From the NCBI RefSeq assembly GCF_049651805.1, contig NZ_JBASCU010000019.1, positions 30,371 through 94,370 of the forward strand: DNA of 64,000 nucleotides. The letters run 5' to 3'. The notes under the pieces were generated by a model. It ran no database searches, was not told the DNA's origin, and was given only the letters and a program-made list of their open reading frames with translations. The translations under genes were made by a program, and so were the position numbers. Positions within the stretch are counted from its first letter, which is position 1. The number at the start of each line of letters is the position of its first letter. Below are positions 42,020 to 51,682 of this stretch, in pieces. This DNA is from Pseudolysinimonas_A sp049651805. Its GTDB lineage: Bacteria > Actinomycetota > Actinomycetes > Actinomycetales > Microbacteriaceae.

Positions 42020-42157
42020 TTACGCGGAGAGCTCGGTGCGCCCCTTGCGACGTCGGGCGGCCAGGATGGCACGGCCGGCGCGCGTGTGCATGCGCAGACG
42101 GAAGCCGTGCACCTTGGCGCGGCGCCGGTTGTTGGGCTGGAAGGTTCGCTTGGTCAT
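42020..42157 (-). CDS. rpmH: 50S ribosomal protein L34
   Basis: A 45-residue protein read directly from the sequence: Met-Thr-Lys-Arg-Thr-Phe-Gln-Pro-Asn-Asn-Arg-Arg-Arg, then Lys-Val-His-Gly-Phe-Arg and Ala-Ala-Arg-Arg-Arg-Lys-Gly-Arg. It is the classic L34 and heads the operon running away from dnaA. The insertion sequence lies 120 bases upstream of its start. Confidence 0.96.
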   Translation of the reverse strand: MTKRTFQPNNRRRAKVHGFRLRMHTRAGRAILAARRRKGRTELSA

Positions 42158-42207
42158 GATTGGTCTCCACGCCCGACGGCCGTGACGAAACGGAGGTCGG
42201 GAAGATC

Positions 42208-42236
42208 AGGGTAGTCCCGCGCGGCACGCGGGTGAA
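42208..42236 (-). promoter_or_regulatory. rpmH: Probable rpmH promoter
   Basis: On the minus strand TTCACC (42231-42236), 17 bases, TACCCT (42208-42213), about 50 bases before rpmH. The insertion sequence begins 41 bases further upstream, so the promoter is intact. Confidence 0.5.
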
Positions 42237-42277
42237 CTGATTAAAGATACGGGCAGCTCAGCCCCTGTGCAAACGTG

Positions 42278-43699
42278 CGACGTGCCTCACGAAAAATGCC
42301 CGCGAAGGGTTCCCCGTGCCTCAGATGAAATTGCCCGCGAACGGCGGGCACGATCCGAGGTATGGGAAGCAGGTTGTCGATGGCTGCGAGAGCGGAGATC
42401 ACGGCGAAGTACGCCAGGGCGTATGCGAGGGCGTCGAAGAAGGACAAGGGCCGGCTGTTGGGCGAGGTGATCGCGGTCACGGGCTGGTCGCGTGACAACG
42501 CGCGTCGTCGGCTTGCTAAGGCCGCCGCAGCACGTCCGCGGGCAGTGAAGGCGGCGGCCCGCAAACCGAGGGAGCGGAAGTACTCCTACGACGCGACGAA
42601 GACGCTGCAGCGGGTGTGGGCGTTCGCGGGGTTCGAGTGCGGGAAGTACCTGGCCGTGGCGATGCCGGTGCTGCTGGACGCGCTGGAGCGCCACGGGGAG
42701 CTCGTGCCTGGCAAGGCCCGCTACTCCACCTCGGTGCGGGCCGAGCTGGAGGCGATGAGCCCGGCGACGATCGACCGCTACCTCGCCCCCGCGAGATCGA
42801 AAGACCCGCTCCGGGGCATCTCGACGACGCGCCCGTCGCCGCTGCTGCGCTCCTCGATCACGATCCGCAAAGCCGGCGACGAGGTCGAAGACTCCCCGGG
42901 GTTCTTCGAGGGCGATACCGTCGCGCACTGCGGGCCGACGCTCAAGGGCGAGTTCTGCCGGACGGTGAACCTCACCGACATGCGCACCGGGTGGGTAACG
43001 ACCCGCTCCACCCGCAACAACGCCCACCTGAACGTCCTTGCCGCTCTCCAGCACGCGGTCGAGCACGTCCCGTTCGAGGTCACCGGGCTCGACTTCGACA
43101 ACGGCGGCGAGTTCATCAACCACGACGTGATCGGCTGGGCTGCCGACCGGAAGATCTTCTTCACCCGTTCTCGCCCCTACAAGAAGAACGACCAGGCCAC
43201 CATCGAGTCGAAGAACAACCACCTCGTGCGCCGCTACGCGTTCTACTGGCGCTACGACACACCCGAGGCGCTGACCCTGCTCAACCAGCTCTGGCCGCTG
43301 GTGAACGACCGGCTGAACTACTTCACCCCGACGAAGAAGCCCACCGACTGGTCGACCGACGCCGCCGGGCGACGCAAGCGTCTCTACGACGACCCGAAGA
43401 CCCCGTTCGACCGTCTCCTGGCCGCCGGAGTCCTCTCTGCGGCGCAGGAGGCCGAGCTGCGCGAACGGCGCGACCGGCTCAACCCCGCCGAGCTCGCCCG
43501 CCGCATCCAGTCCCTCCAGGACCGGCTCACCGGCCTCGCCCGCGACCAGACCCTCGCCCTCCAAGCCGAGTCGGCCTCGCCCCTGCCGGACACCTCCAGC
43601 GGCGTCCGGCTACGCCCCGCGAGCTGACCCCGGATTCGCGGGCATACTTACGTGAGGCACGGGAACCATTTCGCGGGCATTCCTACGTGAGGCACCTCG
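42278..43699 (+). mobile_element. Complete insertion sequence between rpmH and dnaA
   Basis: A 1422-base element. The ends are inverted (CGACGTGCCTCACG and CGAGGTGCCTCACG), each followed by a second, inner copy of the same GTGCCTCA...TGCCCGCGAA module (left 42282-42306 and 42316-42341; right 43635-43660 and 43670-43695). It is bordered by a 5-base direct repeat ACGTG at 42273-42277 and 43700-43704. One transposase gene fills it. The family is probably ISNCY/IS1202-like, judged from the protein only. Confidence 0.85.
42362..43627 (+). CDS. DDE transposase of the insertion sequence
   Basis: A 421-residue transposase with an N-terminal helix-turn-helix (Ile-Ala-Val-Thr-Gly-Trp-Ser-Arg-Asp-Asn-Ala-Arg-Arg-Arg) and an integrase-type core: first Asp in Phe-Phe-Glu-Gly-Asp-Thr-Val, second in Gly-Leu-Asp-Phe-Asp-Asn-Gly-Gly-Glu-Phe, Glu in Asp-Gln-Ala-Thr-Ile-Glu-Ser-Lys-Asn-Asn. 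All three acids and the frame are intact, so it may be active. An inner ATG at 42380 is an alternative start. Confidence 0.88.
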   Translation: MGSRLSMAARAEITAKYARAYARASKKDKGRLLGEVIAVTGWSRDNARRRLAKAAAARPRAVKAAARKPRERKYSYDATKTLQRVWAFAGFECGKYLAVAMPVLLDALERHGELVPGKARYSTSVRAELEAMSPATIDRYLAPARSKDPLRGISTTRPSPLLRSSITIRKAGDEVEDSPGFFEGDTVAHCGPTLKGEFCRTVNLTDMRTGWVTTRSTRNNAHLNVLAALQHAVEHVPFEVTGLDFDNGGEFINHDVIGWAADRKIFFTRSRPYKKNDQATIESKNNHLVRRYAFYWRYDTPEALTLLNQLWPLVNDRLNYFTPTKKPTDWSTDAAGRRKRLYDDPKTPFDRLLAAGVLSAAQEAELRERRDRLNPAELARRIQSLQDRLTGLARDQTLALQAESASPLPDTSSGVRLRPAS

Positions 43700-43712
43700 A
43701 CGTGCGGACCGG

Positions 43713-43743
43713 TTGACGGCGCGCAGCGTGCGAGAACTAAGGT
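43713..43743 (+). promoter_or_regulatory. dnaA: Candidate dnaA promoter
   Basis: TTGACG (43713-43718), a 19-base spacer and TAAGGT (43738-43743). The insertion sequence ends only 13 bases upstream of the -35. Downstream, DnaA-like boxes at 43787-43795, 43807-43815 and 43819-43827 (TGTGCACAA) suggest self-control. Confidence 0.5.
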
Positions 43744-43853
43744 GAACTGCTGTCGTTCGCACCCGTCCCACGGAACGAAGCGCCCGTCGTCCACAGGAAT
43801 CAGGCCGGTGGATAACCCTGTGCACAACTGTTCCCGCGTTCCAGGATGAAGGC

Positions 43854-45263
43854 ATGAGCGAATCCGATCCGACCCGAGACCTCTGGTCATCAGTGCTCGC
43901 GCAGCTCGGCGCCGACGAGAGGATCACGCCGCAACTGCACGGGTTCGTGAACCTCGTCGAGCCGAAGGGCGTTCTGAACGGCGTTCTCTACCTCGAGGTG
44001 CCGAACGAGCTCACCCGCGGGATGCTCGAGCAGCGCATCCGGGTTCCGCTAATCGAGGCGATCACCGGGGCGGCGGAGGACGTCGTCAATTTCGCCATCG
44101 TCGTCAACCCTGAGATGCAAGCCGCGACGCTCGCCGCCGTCGACGACTTCAGCGACGACCTCCCGGTCGCCGCTCCCGACCCGACCACGACGATCGGCGA
44201 GATCAACAGCCGGCGCGGGGATTCGCGCCTGAACCCCAAGTACAACTTCGACAACTTCGTCATCGGCGGATCGAACCGCTTCGCCCACGCGGCCGCGGTC
44301 GCGGTCGCCGAGGCACCGGCGAAGGCTTATAACCCGCTGTTCATCTACGGCGACTCCGGTCTGGGAAAGACCCACCTGTTGCACGCCATCGGTCACTACG
44401 CCGAGAACCTCTACACCGGCATCCGTGTTCGCTACGTGTCGAGTGAAGAGTTCACGAACGACTTCATCAACTCGATCCAGAACAACCGGGCGTCGGCCTT
44501 CCAATCGCGCTACCGCGAGATCGACATCCTGCTCATCGACGACATTCAGTTCCTTCAGCGCGCGGTGGAGACCCAGGAGGCGTTCTTCCACACCTTCAAC
44601 ACCCTGCACGACCACAGCAAGCAGGTCGTCATCACGAGCGACGTGGCACCCAAGTTCCTCACCGGCTTCGAAGACCGCATGCGGTCGCGATTCGAGTGGG
44701 GTCTCATCACCGACGTGCAGGCACCCGACCTCGAGACGCGAATCGCGATCCTGAGAAAGAAGGCGCAGAGCGAGAAGCTTCAGGTGCCGGACGAGATCCT
44801 GGAGTTCATGGCGACGAAGGTGTCGAGCAACATCCGGGAACTCGAGGGAACGCTCATTCGCGTCACGGCGTTCGCGAGCCTCAACCGCACACCCGTCGAT
44901 CTCCAACTCGTTCAGACGGTGCTCAAAGACCTCATCACCCTCGACGAGGACAACGTCATCGCTCCGGTCGACATCATCAACCACACCGCCGACTACTTCA
45001 AACTGTCGGTCGACGACCTTTACGGCTCGAGTCGCTCGCAGGCCGTCGCGACGGCGCGACAGATCGCGATGTATCTCTGCCGCGAGCTCACCAATTTGTC
45101 GCTGCCGAAGATCGGCCAGCTCTTCGGCAACCGCGATCACACGACCGTCATGTATGCCAACAAGAAGATCAGCGAGCTCATGAAGGAACGTCGCTCGATC
45201 TACAACCAGGTGACGGAGCTCACGAGTCGCATCAAGCAGAATCAGCGTTTCAACAAGCTCTGA
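43854..45263 (+). CDS. dnaA: Chromosomal replication initiator DnaA
   Basis: A 469-residue initiator: domain I to about residue 90, a linker, the AAA+ domain with Walker A Gly-Asp-Ser-Gly-Leu-Gly-Lys-Thr-His and Walker B Ile-Leu-Leu-Ile-Asp-Asp-Ile-Gln-Phe, and domain IV with Gly-Asn-Arg-Asp-His-Thr-Thr-Val-Met-Tyr-Ala for DnaA-box binding. It opens oriC, which lies just downstream. AGGATGAAGG precedes the ATG. Confidence 0.98.
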   Translation: MSESDPTRDLWSSVLAQLGADERITPQLHGFVNLVEPKGVLNGVLYLEVPNELTRGMLEQRIRVPLIEAITGAAEDVVNFAIVVNPEMQAATLAAVDDFSDDLPVAAPDPTTTIGEINSRRGDSRLNPKYNFDNFVIGGSNRFAHAAAVAVAEAPAKAYNPLFIYGDSGLGKTHLLHAIGHYAENLYTGIRVRYVSSEEFTNDFINSIQNNRASAFQSRYREIDILLIDDIQFLQRAVETQEAFFHTFNTLHDHSKQVVITSDVAPKFLTGFEDRMRSRFEWGLITDVQAPDLETRIAILRKKAQSEKLQVPDEILEFMATKVSSNIRELEGTLIRVTAFASLNRTPVDLQLVQTVLKDLITLDEDNVIAPVDIINHTADYFKLSVDDLYGSSRSQAVATARQIAMYLCRELTNLSLPKIGQLFGNRDHTTVMYANKKISELMKERRSIYNQVTELTSRIKQNQRFNKL

Positions 45264-45306
45264 CCCCGTTCCGGGACGGAAAGAGTCGTCCCACCCCCGA
45301 ACGGGG
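45264..45306 (+). terminator. Nested hairpin after dnaA
   Basis: Outer arms CCCCGTTC/GAACGGGG and inner arms GGGACG/CGTCCC, all perfect, start directly after the dnaA stop. It probably ends dnaA transcription before oriC. Confidence 0.7.
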
Positions 45307-45737
45307 GACTAGACGAATCCGTACAAAAGGTCGTGATTGCACATCCTGTGGACAACCTGTGGATAACTCGCCCGTAGAGCGGGAATGATGTGTGGAAAGC
45401 TCCGGGCGGCACTGTGGAGCGGCCGGTCACCTCATCGCGTTGTCCACCGATCGGCCCCCCTTCATCCACAGCTCGTCTTCATCTCACACGCGTGTAGTTC
45501 CCTACACCTGACTCGGCTCCGGACGGGTTATCCACATGTGAGCATCGGTTAAGAGGATTAACTCTCTCTTCCCTCTTCTCATGCTCGACAACCTTGCTGC
45601 GCCCGCATCCGATCAGAAACCGCTTGCCTCTTCCTGTGCCAGGATCGATGTGAAATCCTGGCCCACCGGGGTGTCGCCCGGGGAACCGAATTAGTCGCCG
45701 CCGTGAAACAGCCAGCAGTCTGGACAAGGAGTCCTTC
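45307..45737. other. oriC: Replication origin oriC
   Basis: The dnaA-dnaN gap holds no gene but many DnaA boxes in both directions: exact TTGTCCACA-type at 45347-45355 and TTATCCACA-type at 45358-45366 and 45528-45536, and near-matches at 45391-45399, 45413-45421, 45440-45448 and 45462-45470. An AT- and CT-rich stretch at 45545-45582 is the likely unwinding element. Confidence 0.93.
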
Positions 45738-46883
45738 GTGAAGTTCCAGGTCAATCGGGACGTCTTCAGCGAGGCTGTGTCGTTCGCGGTCAAGTTGCTG
45801 CCCCAGCGCACGACCCAGCCCATCCTGAGCGGTGTGCTGCTCGAAGCGACCGAGGGCACCCTCGTGCTCTCGTCGTTCGACTACGAGGTGTCGTCGCGTG
45901 CCGAGATCGCCGCCGACGTGCAGGATGCCGGCAGTGCGCTGGTCTCGGGACGCCTGCTGGCCGAGATCGCCAGCCGACTGCCCAACGCTCCGGTTCAGTT
46001 CTCCACCATCGACGGCAAGATCGCCGTGCAGTGCGGGTCGGCGAAGTTCACGCTGGGCAGCATGCCCGTCGAGGAGTACCCGACGCTGCCGCAGGTGGGG
46101 GAGCGCACCGGAGTTCTCCCCGCCGAAGATTTCGCTGCGGCCGTCGCCCAAGTCACCGTGGCGGCCTCGCGCGACGACGTCACCCCCGTCATCACCGGGG
46201 TGCAACTCGAGGTCGGCGACAACAGCCTCTCCCTCGTGGCGACCGACCGCTATCGCGTCGCGGTGCGCGAGATCGATTGGGATTCCGGATCGACCACCGC
46301 CGAGGGAACCGCAGCGCTCATCCCGGCTCGCACGCTGGCCGAGATCGGCAAGACCTTCGCGCACAGCGGCACGGTCTCGGTGACCATCGCTCGCGGCGAC
46401 GACCGCGAGCTGATCGCGTTCAGCGCCGACAAGAAGACCGTCACCTCACTGCTCATCAAGGGCAACTTTCCGCCGGTGAAGCGGCTGTTCCCCGAGACGG
46501 TCGACAACTACGCGGTCGTCAACACGGCCGAGCTGATCGAGGCCACCCGACGCGTGTCGCTCGTGCTCGAGCGTGAGGCCGCGCTGCGGTTCTCGTTCTC
46601 GATCGACGGCGTGACGCTCGAGGCAACCGGCGCCGAGCAGGCTCAGGCGCAGGAGACGATCGAGGCGCACCTGCACGGCGAAGATACGGTCGTATCGTTG
46701 AAGCCGGCGTTCCTGCTCGACGGTCTCGGCGCCGTTCACTCCGAGTATGTTCGCATCTCGTTCACCAAGACCGACAACCCGAACAAGCCGGGTCCGGTGC
46801 TCATCACGAGTCAATCGTCGAAAGAACAGCCCGGCGCCGACAACTACAAGTACCTTCTGCAGCCGAATCTGCTGCTGCGCTGA
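45738..46883 (+). CDS. dnaN: DNA polymerase III sliding clamp (beta subunit)
   Basis: A 381-residue clamp with three similar domains, starting Lys-Phe-Gln-Val-Asn-Arg-Asp and containing Asp-Arg-Tyr-Arg-Val-Ala-Val-Arg in the middle; the partner-binding end is Lys-Tyr-Leu-Leu-Gln-Pro-Asn. It rings DNA and holds the polymerase. GTG start after AAGGAGTCC. Confidence 0.97.
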   Translation: MKFQVNRDVFSEAVSFAVKLLPQRTTQPILSGVLLEATEGTLVLSSFDYEVSSRAEIAADVQDAGSALVSGRLLAEIASRLPNAPVQFSTIDGKIAVQCGSAKFTLGSMPVEEYPTLPQVGERTGVLPAEDFAAAVAQVTVAASRDDVTPVITGVQLEVGDNSLSLVATDRYRVAVREIDWDSGSTTAEGTAALIPARTLAEIGKTFAHSGTVSVTIARGDDRELIAFSADKKTVTSLLIKGNFPPVKRLFPETVDNYAVVNTAELIEATRRVSLVLEREAALRFSFSIDGVTLEATGAEQAQAQETIEAHLHGEDTVVSLKPAFLLDGLGAVHSEYVRISFTKTDNPNKPGPVLITSQSSKEQPGADNYKYLLQPNLLLR

Positions 46884-46897
46884 ATCGAGAGTCGGTC

Positions 46898-47794
46898 ATG
46901 GCCACCACGATGCACATCGGCCTCGTCGGGCTCGGAAAAATGGGCGGCAACATGCGCGAGCGCCTTCGGCGCGCGGGCATCGAGGTCACCGGGTACGACC
47001 CGAATCCCGAGGTCACCGACGTCGCTGATCTGGTCGCACTCGCCGCGGCACTACCGGCCCCGCGGGTCGTGTGGGTCATGGTTCCGTCGGGCGCGATCAC
47101 CGATCAGGTGATCACCGATGTCGCCGCCGTTCTCGAGCCCGGCGACCTGGTGATCGACGGCGGCAACTCCCGGTTCACCGACGACGCGGTGCACTCGGCC
47201 CAGCTCGCGGAAGCCGGCATCCGGTTCGTCGACTGCGGCGTCTCGGGCGGGGTCTGGGGTCTGACCAACGGGTACGGTCTGATGGCCGGCGGCGAAGCGA
47301 ACGACATCGAGGAGCTGCTGCCGGTCTTCGACGCCCTGCGACCCGAGGGTCCGCGCGATGAGGGGTTCGTGCACGCCGGCTCGGCCGGCGCCGGGCACTA
47401 CGCGAAGATGGTGCACAACGGCATCGAGTACGCACTGATGCAGGCCTGGGCCGAGGGGTTCGAGCTCATGGCCGCACGGGATGACCTCATCCATGACGTC
47501 CCCGGGGTGTTCAAGGCGTGGCAGCGCGGCACGGTCGTTCGTAGCTGGCTGCTCGAACTGCTCGTGAAAGCGCTCGAGGAAGATCCGGAGCTCGCCGACA
47601 TCGAAGGCTATGTCGAAGACTCCGGCGAGGGTCGCTGGACCGTGCACGACGCCCTCGACCTCGCCGTTCCGGTTCCGACGATCAGCGCCGCGATCTTCGC
47701 ACGATTCGTGTCGCGCCAGAAGGATTCCCCGTCGATGAAGGCCGTCGCCGCGCTGCGCAAACAGTTCGGCGGCCACGCGGTCCGCAAGGCGTGA
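46898..47794 (+). CDS. gnd: 6-phosphogluconate dehydrogenase, decarboxylating (short form)
   Basis: A 298-residue enzyme of the short GndA type: Gly-Leu-Val-Gly-Leu-Gly-Lys-Met-Gly-Gly-Asn-Met cofactor site, Asp-Gly-Gly-Asn-Ser, Asp-Cys-Gly-Val-Ser-Gly-Gly and the catalytic Lys in Tyr-Ala-Lys-Met-Val-His-Asn-Gly-Ile-Glu-Tyr. It makes ribulose 5-phosphate in the pentose phosphate pathway. Its place between dnaN and recF is typical of actinobacteria. It overlaps recF by GTGA. Confidence 0.95.
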   Translation: MATTMHIGLVGLGKMGGNMRERLRRAGIEVTGYDPNPEVTDVADLVALAAALPAPRVVWVMVPSGAITDQVITDVAAVLEPGDLVIDGGNSRFTDDAVHSAQLAEAGIRFVDCGVSGGVWGLTNGYGLMAGGEANDIEELLPVFDALRPEGPRDEGFVHAGSAGAGHYAKMVHNGIEYALMQAWAEGFELMAARDDLIHDVPGVFKAWQRGTVVRSWLLELLVKALEEDPELADIEGYVEDSGEGRWTVHDALDLAVPVPTISAAIFARFVSRQKDSPSMKAVAALRKQFGGHAVRKA

Positions 47795-48972
47795 TCGTCA
47801 CCCACCTGTCACTCACCGACTTCCGCAACTACCGCGAAGTCGAGGTCGATCTGGTGGCGGGCCCGAATCTCTTCGTCGGCAGCAACGGGCAGGGCAAGAC
47901 GAATCTGGTCGAGGCGATCGGTTACCTGAGCACGCTCGGGTCGCATCGGGTGGCCACCGACCAGGCCCTGATCCGGTCGGGGCAGGATGCGGCCATCGTG
48001 CGCGCCCGGCTGGATCATGCCGAGCGCTCGGTGCTCGTCGAGGTGCAGCTCAACCGCTCGTCCGCCAACCGGGCGCAGGTCAATCGCGTCGCGACCAAGC
48101 CGAGAGAGCTGCCGCGGTACGCCACGAGTGTGCTGTTCGCACCCGAGGATCTCGCGCTGGTGCGCGGCGACCCGGGTGGCCGGCGACGGTACCTCGACCA
48201 GCTGCTCGTGCAACTCACACCGCGCCTCGTCGGCGTACTCGCCGACTACGACCGCGTGTTGCGCCAACGCACGACGCTGCTCAAGTCGGTGCGCGCGGCG
48301 CGAGTGGCGGAGTCCCAACTCTCGACCCTCGAGGTGTGGAACGACCGGCTCGCTGATCTTGGCTCGCAGATCATCATCGAGCGCTCCGCGCTGATCGACC
48401 GCATCCGTCCGCACGCGGCCGACGCCTACCGGCGCATCGCGGGCGACGACCATCGCGCCGACCTGGCGGCACGGCTGAGCATTCTGGGCGACTCTGCTGC
48501 CGACGACGGAGACGAGGACGCAGCGGATGCCGCTTCCGCAGCTGCCGCGCTCGCCCCAGCCGAGGTGCGCGAGGCGTTCACCGCAGCGCTGGCCCGAGTG
48601 CGTCGTCAGGAGCTGGATCGCGGTCTCACCCTGGTGGGACCCCACCGCGACGATCTGGTCCTGACGCTCAACGGACTCCCCGCGAAGGGTTACGCCAGTC
48701 ACGGCGAATCCTGGTCGTTCGCGCTCGCGCTGAAGCTCGCGGCGGCGGCGACCCTGCGGGCCGACTCCCCGCTCGGCGATCCGGTGGTGATCCTCGACGA
48801 CGTGTTCGCGGAGCTCGACGAGATGAGACGCAGCCGTCTCGCCGGCGCGATCGGCGACTACGAGCAGGTGCTCATCACCGCGGCCGTGCTCGACGACGTG
48901 CCCGAAGCGCTCCGCGCGCACACCGTGCGCATCCGCGCCGGCCAGATTCTGGAACCTGGGGAGGACTCGTGA
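47791..48972 (+). CDS. recF: DNA replication/repair protein RecF
   Basis: A 393-residue SMC-like ATPase: Walker A Gly-Ser-Asn-Gly-Gln-Gly-Lys-Thr-Asn near residue 30, and the C-terminal Leu-Asp-Asp-Val-Phe-Ala-Glu-Leu-Asp. It loads RecA at gaps. Starts with GTG inside the gnd stop; overlaps the next gene by four bases. Confidence 0.96.
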   Translation: MIVTHLSLTDFRNYREVEVDLVAGPNLFVGSNGQGKTNLVEAIGYLSTLGSHRVATDQALIRSGQDAAIVRARLDHAERSVLVEVQLNRSSANRAQVNRVATKPRELPRYATSVLFAPEDLALVRGDPGGRRRYLDQLLVQLTPRLVGVLADYDRVLRQRTTLLKSVRAARVAESQLSTLEVWNDRLADLGSQIIIERSALIDRIRPHAADAYRRIAGDDHRADLAARLSILGDSAADDGDEDAADAASAAAALAPAEVREAFTAALARVRRQELDRGLTLVGPHRDDLVLTLNGLPAKGYASHGESWSFALALKLAAAATLRADSPLGDPVVILDDVFAELDEMRRSRLAGAIGDYEQVLITAAVLDDVPEALRAHTVRIRAGQILEPGEDS

Positions 48973-49475
48973 CGAGCGACGCCCCGGACCCGACCCCCGA
49001 GCACATCGCGGTGTATCAGCGACTGCGCCGGATGTTCGGCAACCCCGAGCTGCGCAGCACCGACGGTCGCCGCCGGCGTCGAGCGGCTGACGCCGCTGCG
49101 AGCGAGCCCTACGGGCTCGGCCGGGACCCGCGCGGGGTGGGCGATGTGCTCGCCGGCATCGCCGCCGCCCGGGGCTGGGAGTCGCCGCTGGCACGCGCGG
49201 AGCTGCTCGCCAGCTGGCCCGAGATCGTGGGCGCCGACACCGCCGCGCACACCTCGCCGGTGGGAATCGACGACGGCATCCTCACGGTTCAATGCGACTC
49301 GACGGCGTGGGCGCAACAGCTGCGTCTCATGTCGGCGACGGTACTGAACAGCGTCGCCGAGCGGTTCCCAGCGGCGGGGGTCGAGTCGACACGCTTTCTC
49401 GCACCCCACGCCCCCTCGTGGAAACACGGCCCCAAGGCCGTTCCGGGGCGCGGTCCACGCGATACCTACGGCTGA
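48969..49475 (+). CDS. DciA/DUF721 family protein
   Basis: A 168-residue protein of the DUF721 type. The core around residues 60-130 has Trp-Pro-Glu-Ile-Val-Gly-Ala-Asp-Thr-Ala-Ala-His-Thr-Ser-Pro and Trp-Ala-Gln-Gln-Leu-Arg-Leu-Met. Members in bacteria lacking DnaC help load DnaB (DciA), which fits its place at the origin. The start overlaps recF by GTGA. Confidence 0.88.
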   Translation: MTSDAPDPTPEHIAVYQRLRRMFGNPELRSTDGRRRRRAADAAASEPYGLGRDPRGVGDVLAGIAAARGWESPLARAELLASWPEIVGADTAAHTSPVGIDDGILTVQCDSTAWAQQLRLMSATVLNSVAERFPAAGVESTRFLAPHAPSWKHGPKAVPGRGPRDTYG

Positions 49476-49552
49476 GAAGGCAAATCTGGTCGACGCCTTG
49501 CGGAAAACCCCGCAGATCGCGGAATCGCCCGGAATCGACCCGCTTCGCGGGA

Positions 49553-49558
49553 TAGAAT
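49553..49558 (+). promoter_or_regulatory. gyrB: -10 element of the gyrB promoter
   Basis: TAGAAT, 63 bases before the gyrB ATG; no clear -35 was found 17 bases upstream. Confidence 0.5.
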
Positions 49559-49621
49559 CGAGGCACCCTCGCCGCCCGCTTTCCGGTGGCTGAGTTCGAC
49601 CCCGGCAGGAGCCACCTCCCC

Positions 49622-51598
<1,977 letters not shown>

Positions 51599-51676
51599 TT
51601 TCGACACGCCCGCGGAACGGGCTACTCAATCCGAGGATCTCGACACGCGGCTGCGCCGCTACTCGATCACCGAAAG
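51599..51676. repeat. Two palindromic (REP-like) units between gyrB and gyrA
   Basis: Two direct units (TTTCGACACGCCC...GGGCTACTCAATCCGAGG and TCTCGACACGCGGC...GCCGCTACTCGATCACCGA) fill the whole gap of 84 bases, up to seven bases before the gyrA start. Confidence 0.88.
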
Positions 51677-51682
51677 TGACAC

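Noticed and set aside
42158..42277. Insertion sequence breaking rpmH
   Set aside because: rpmH, its ribosome binding region and a plausible promoter lie intact between the gene and the element.
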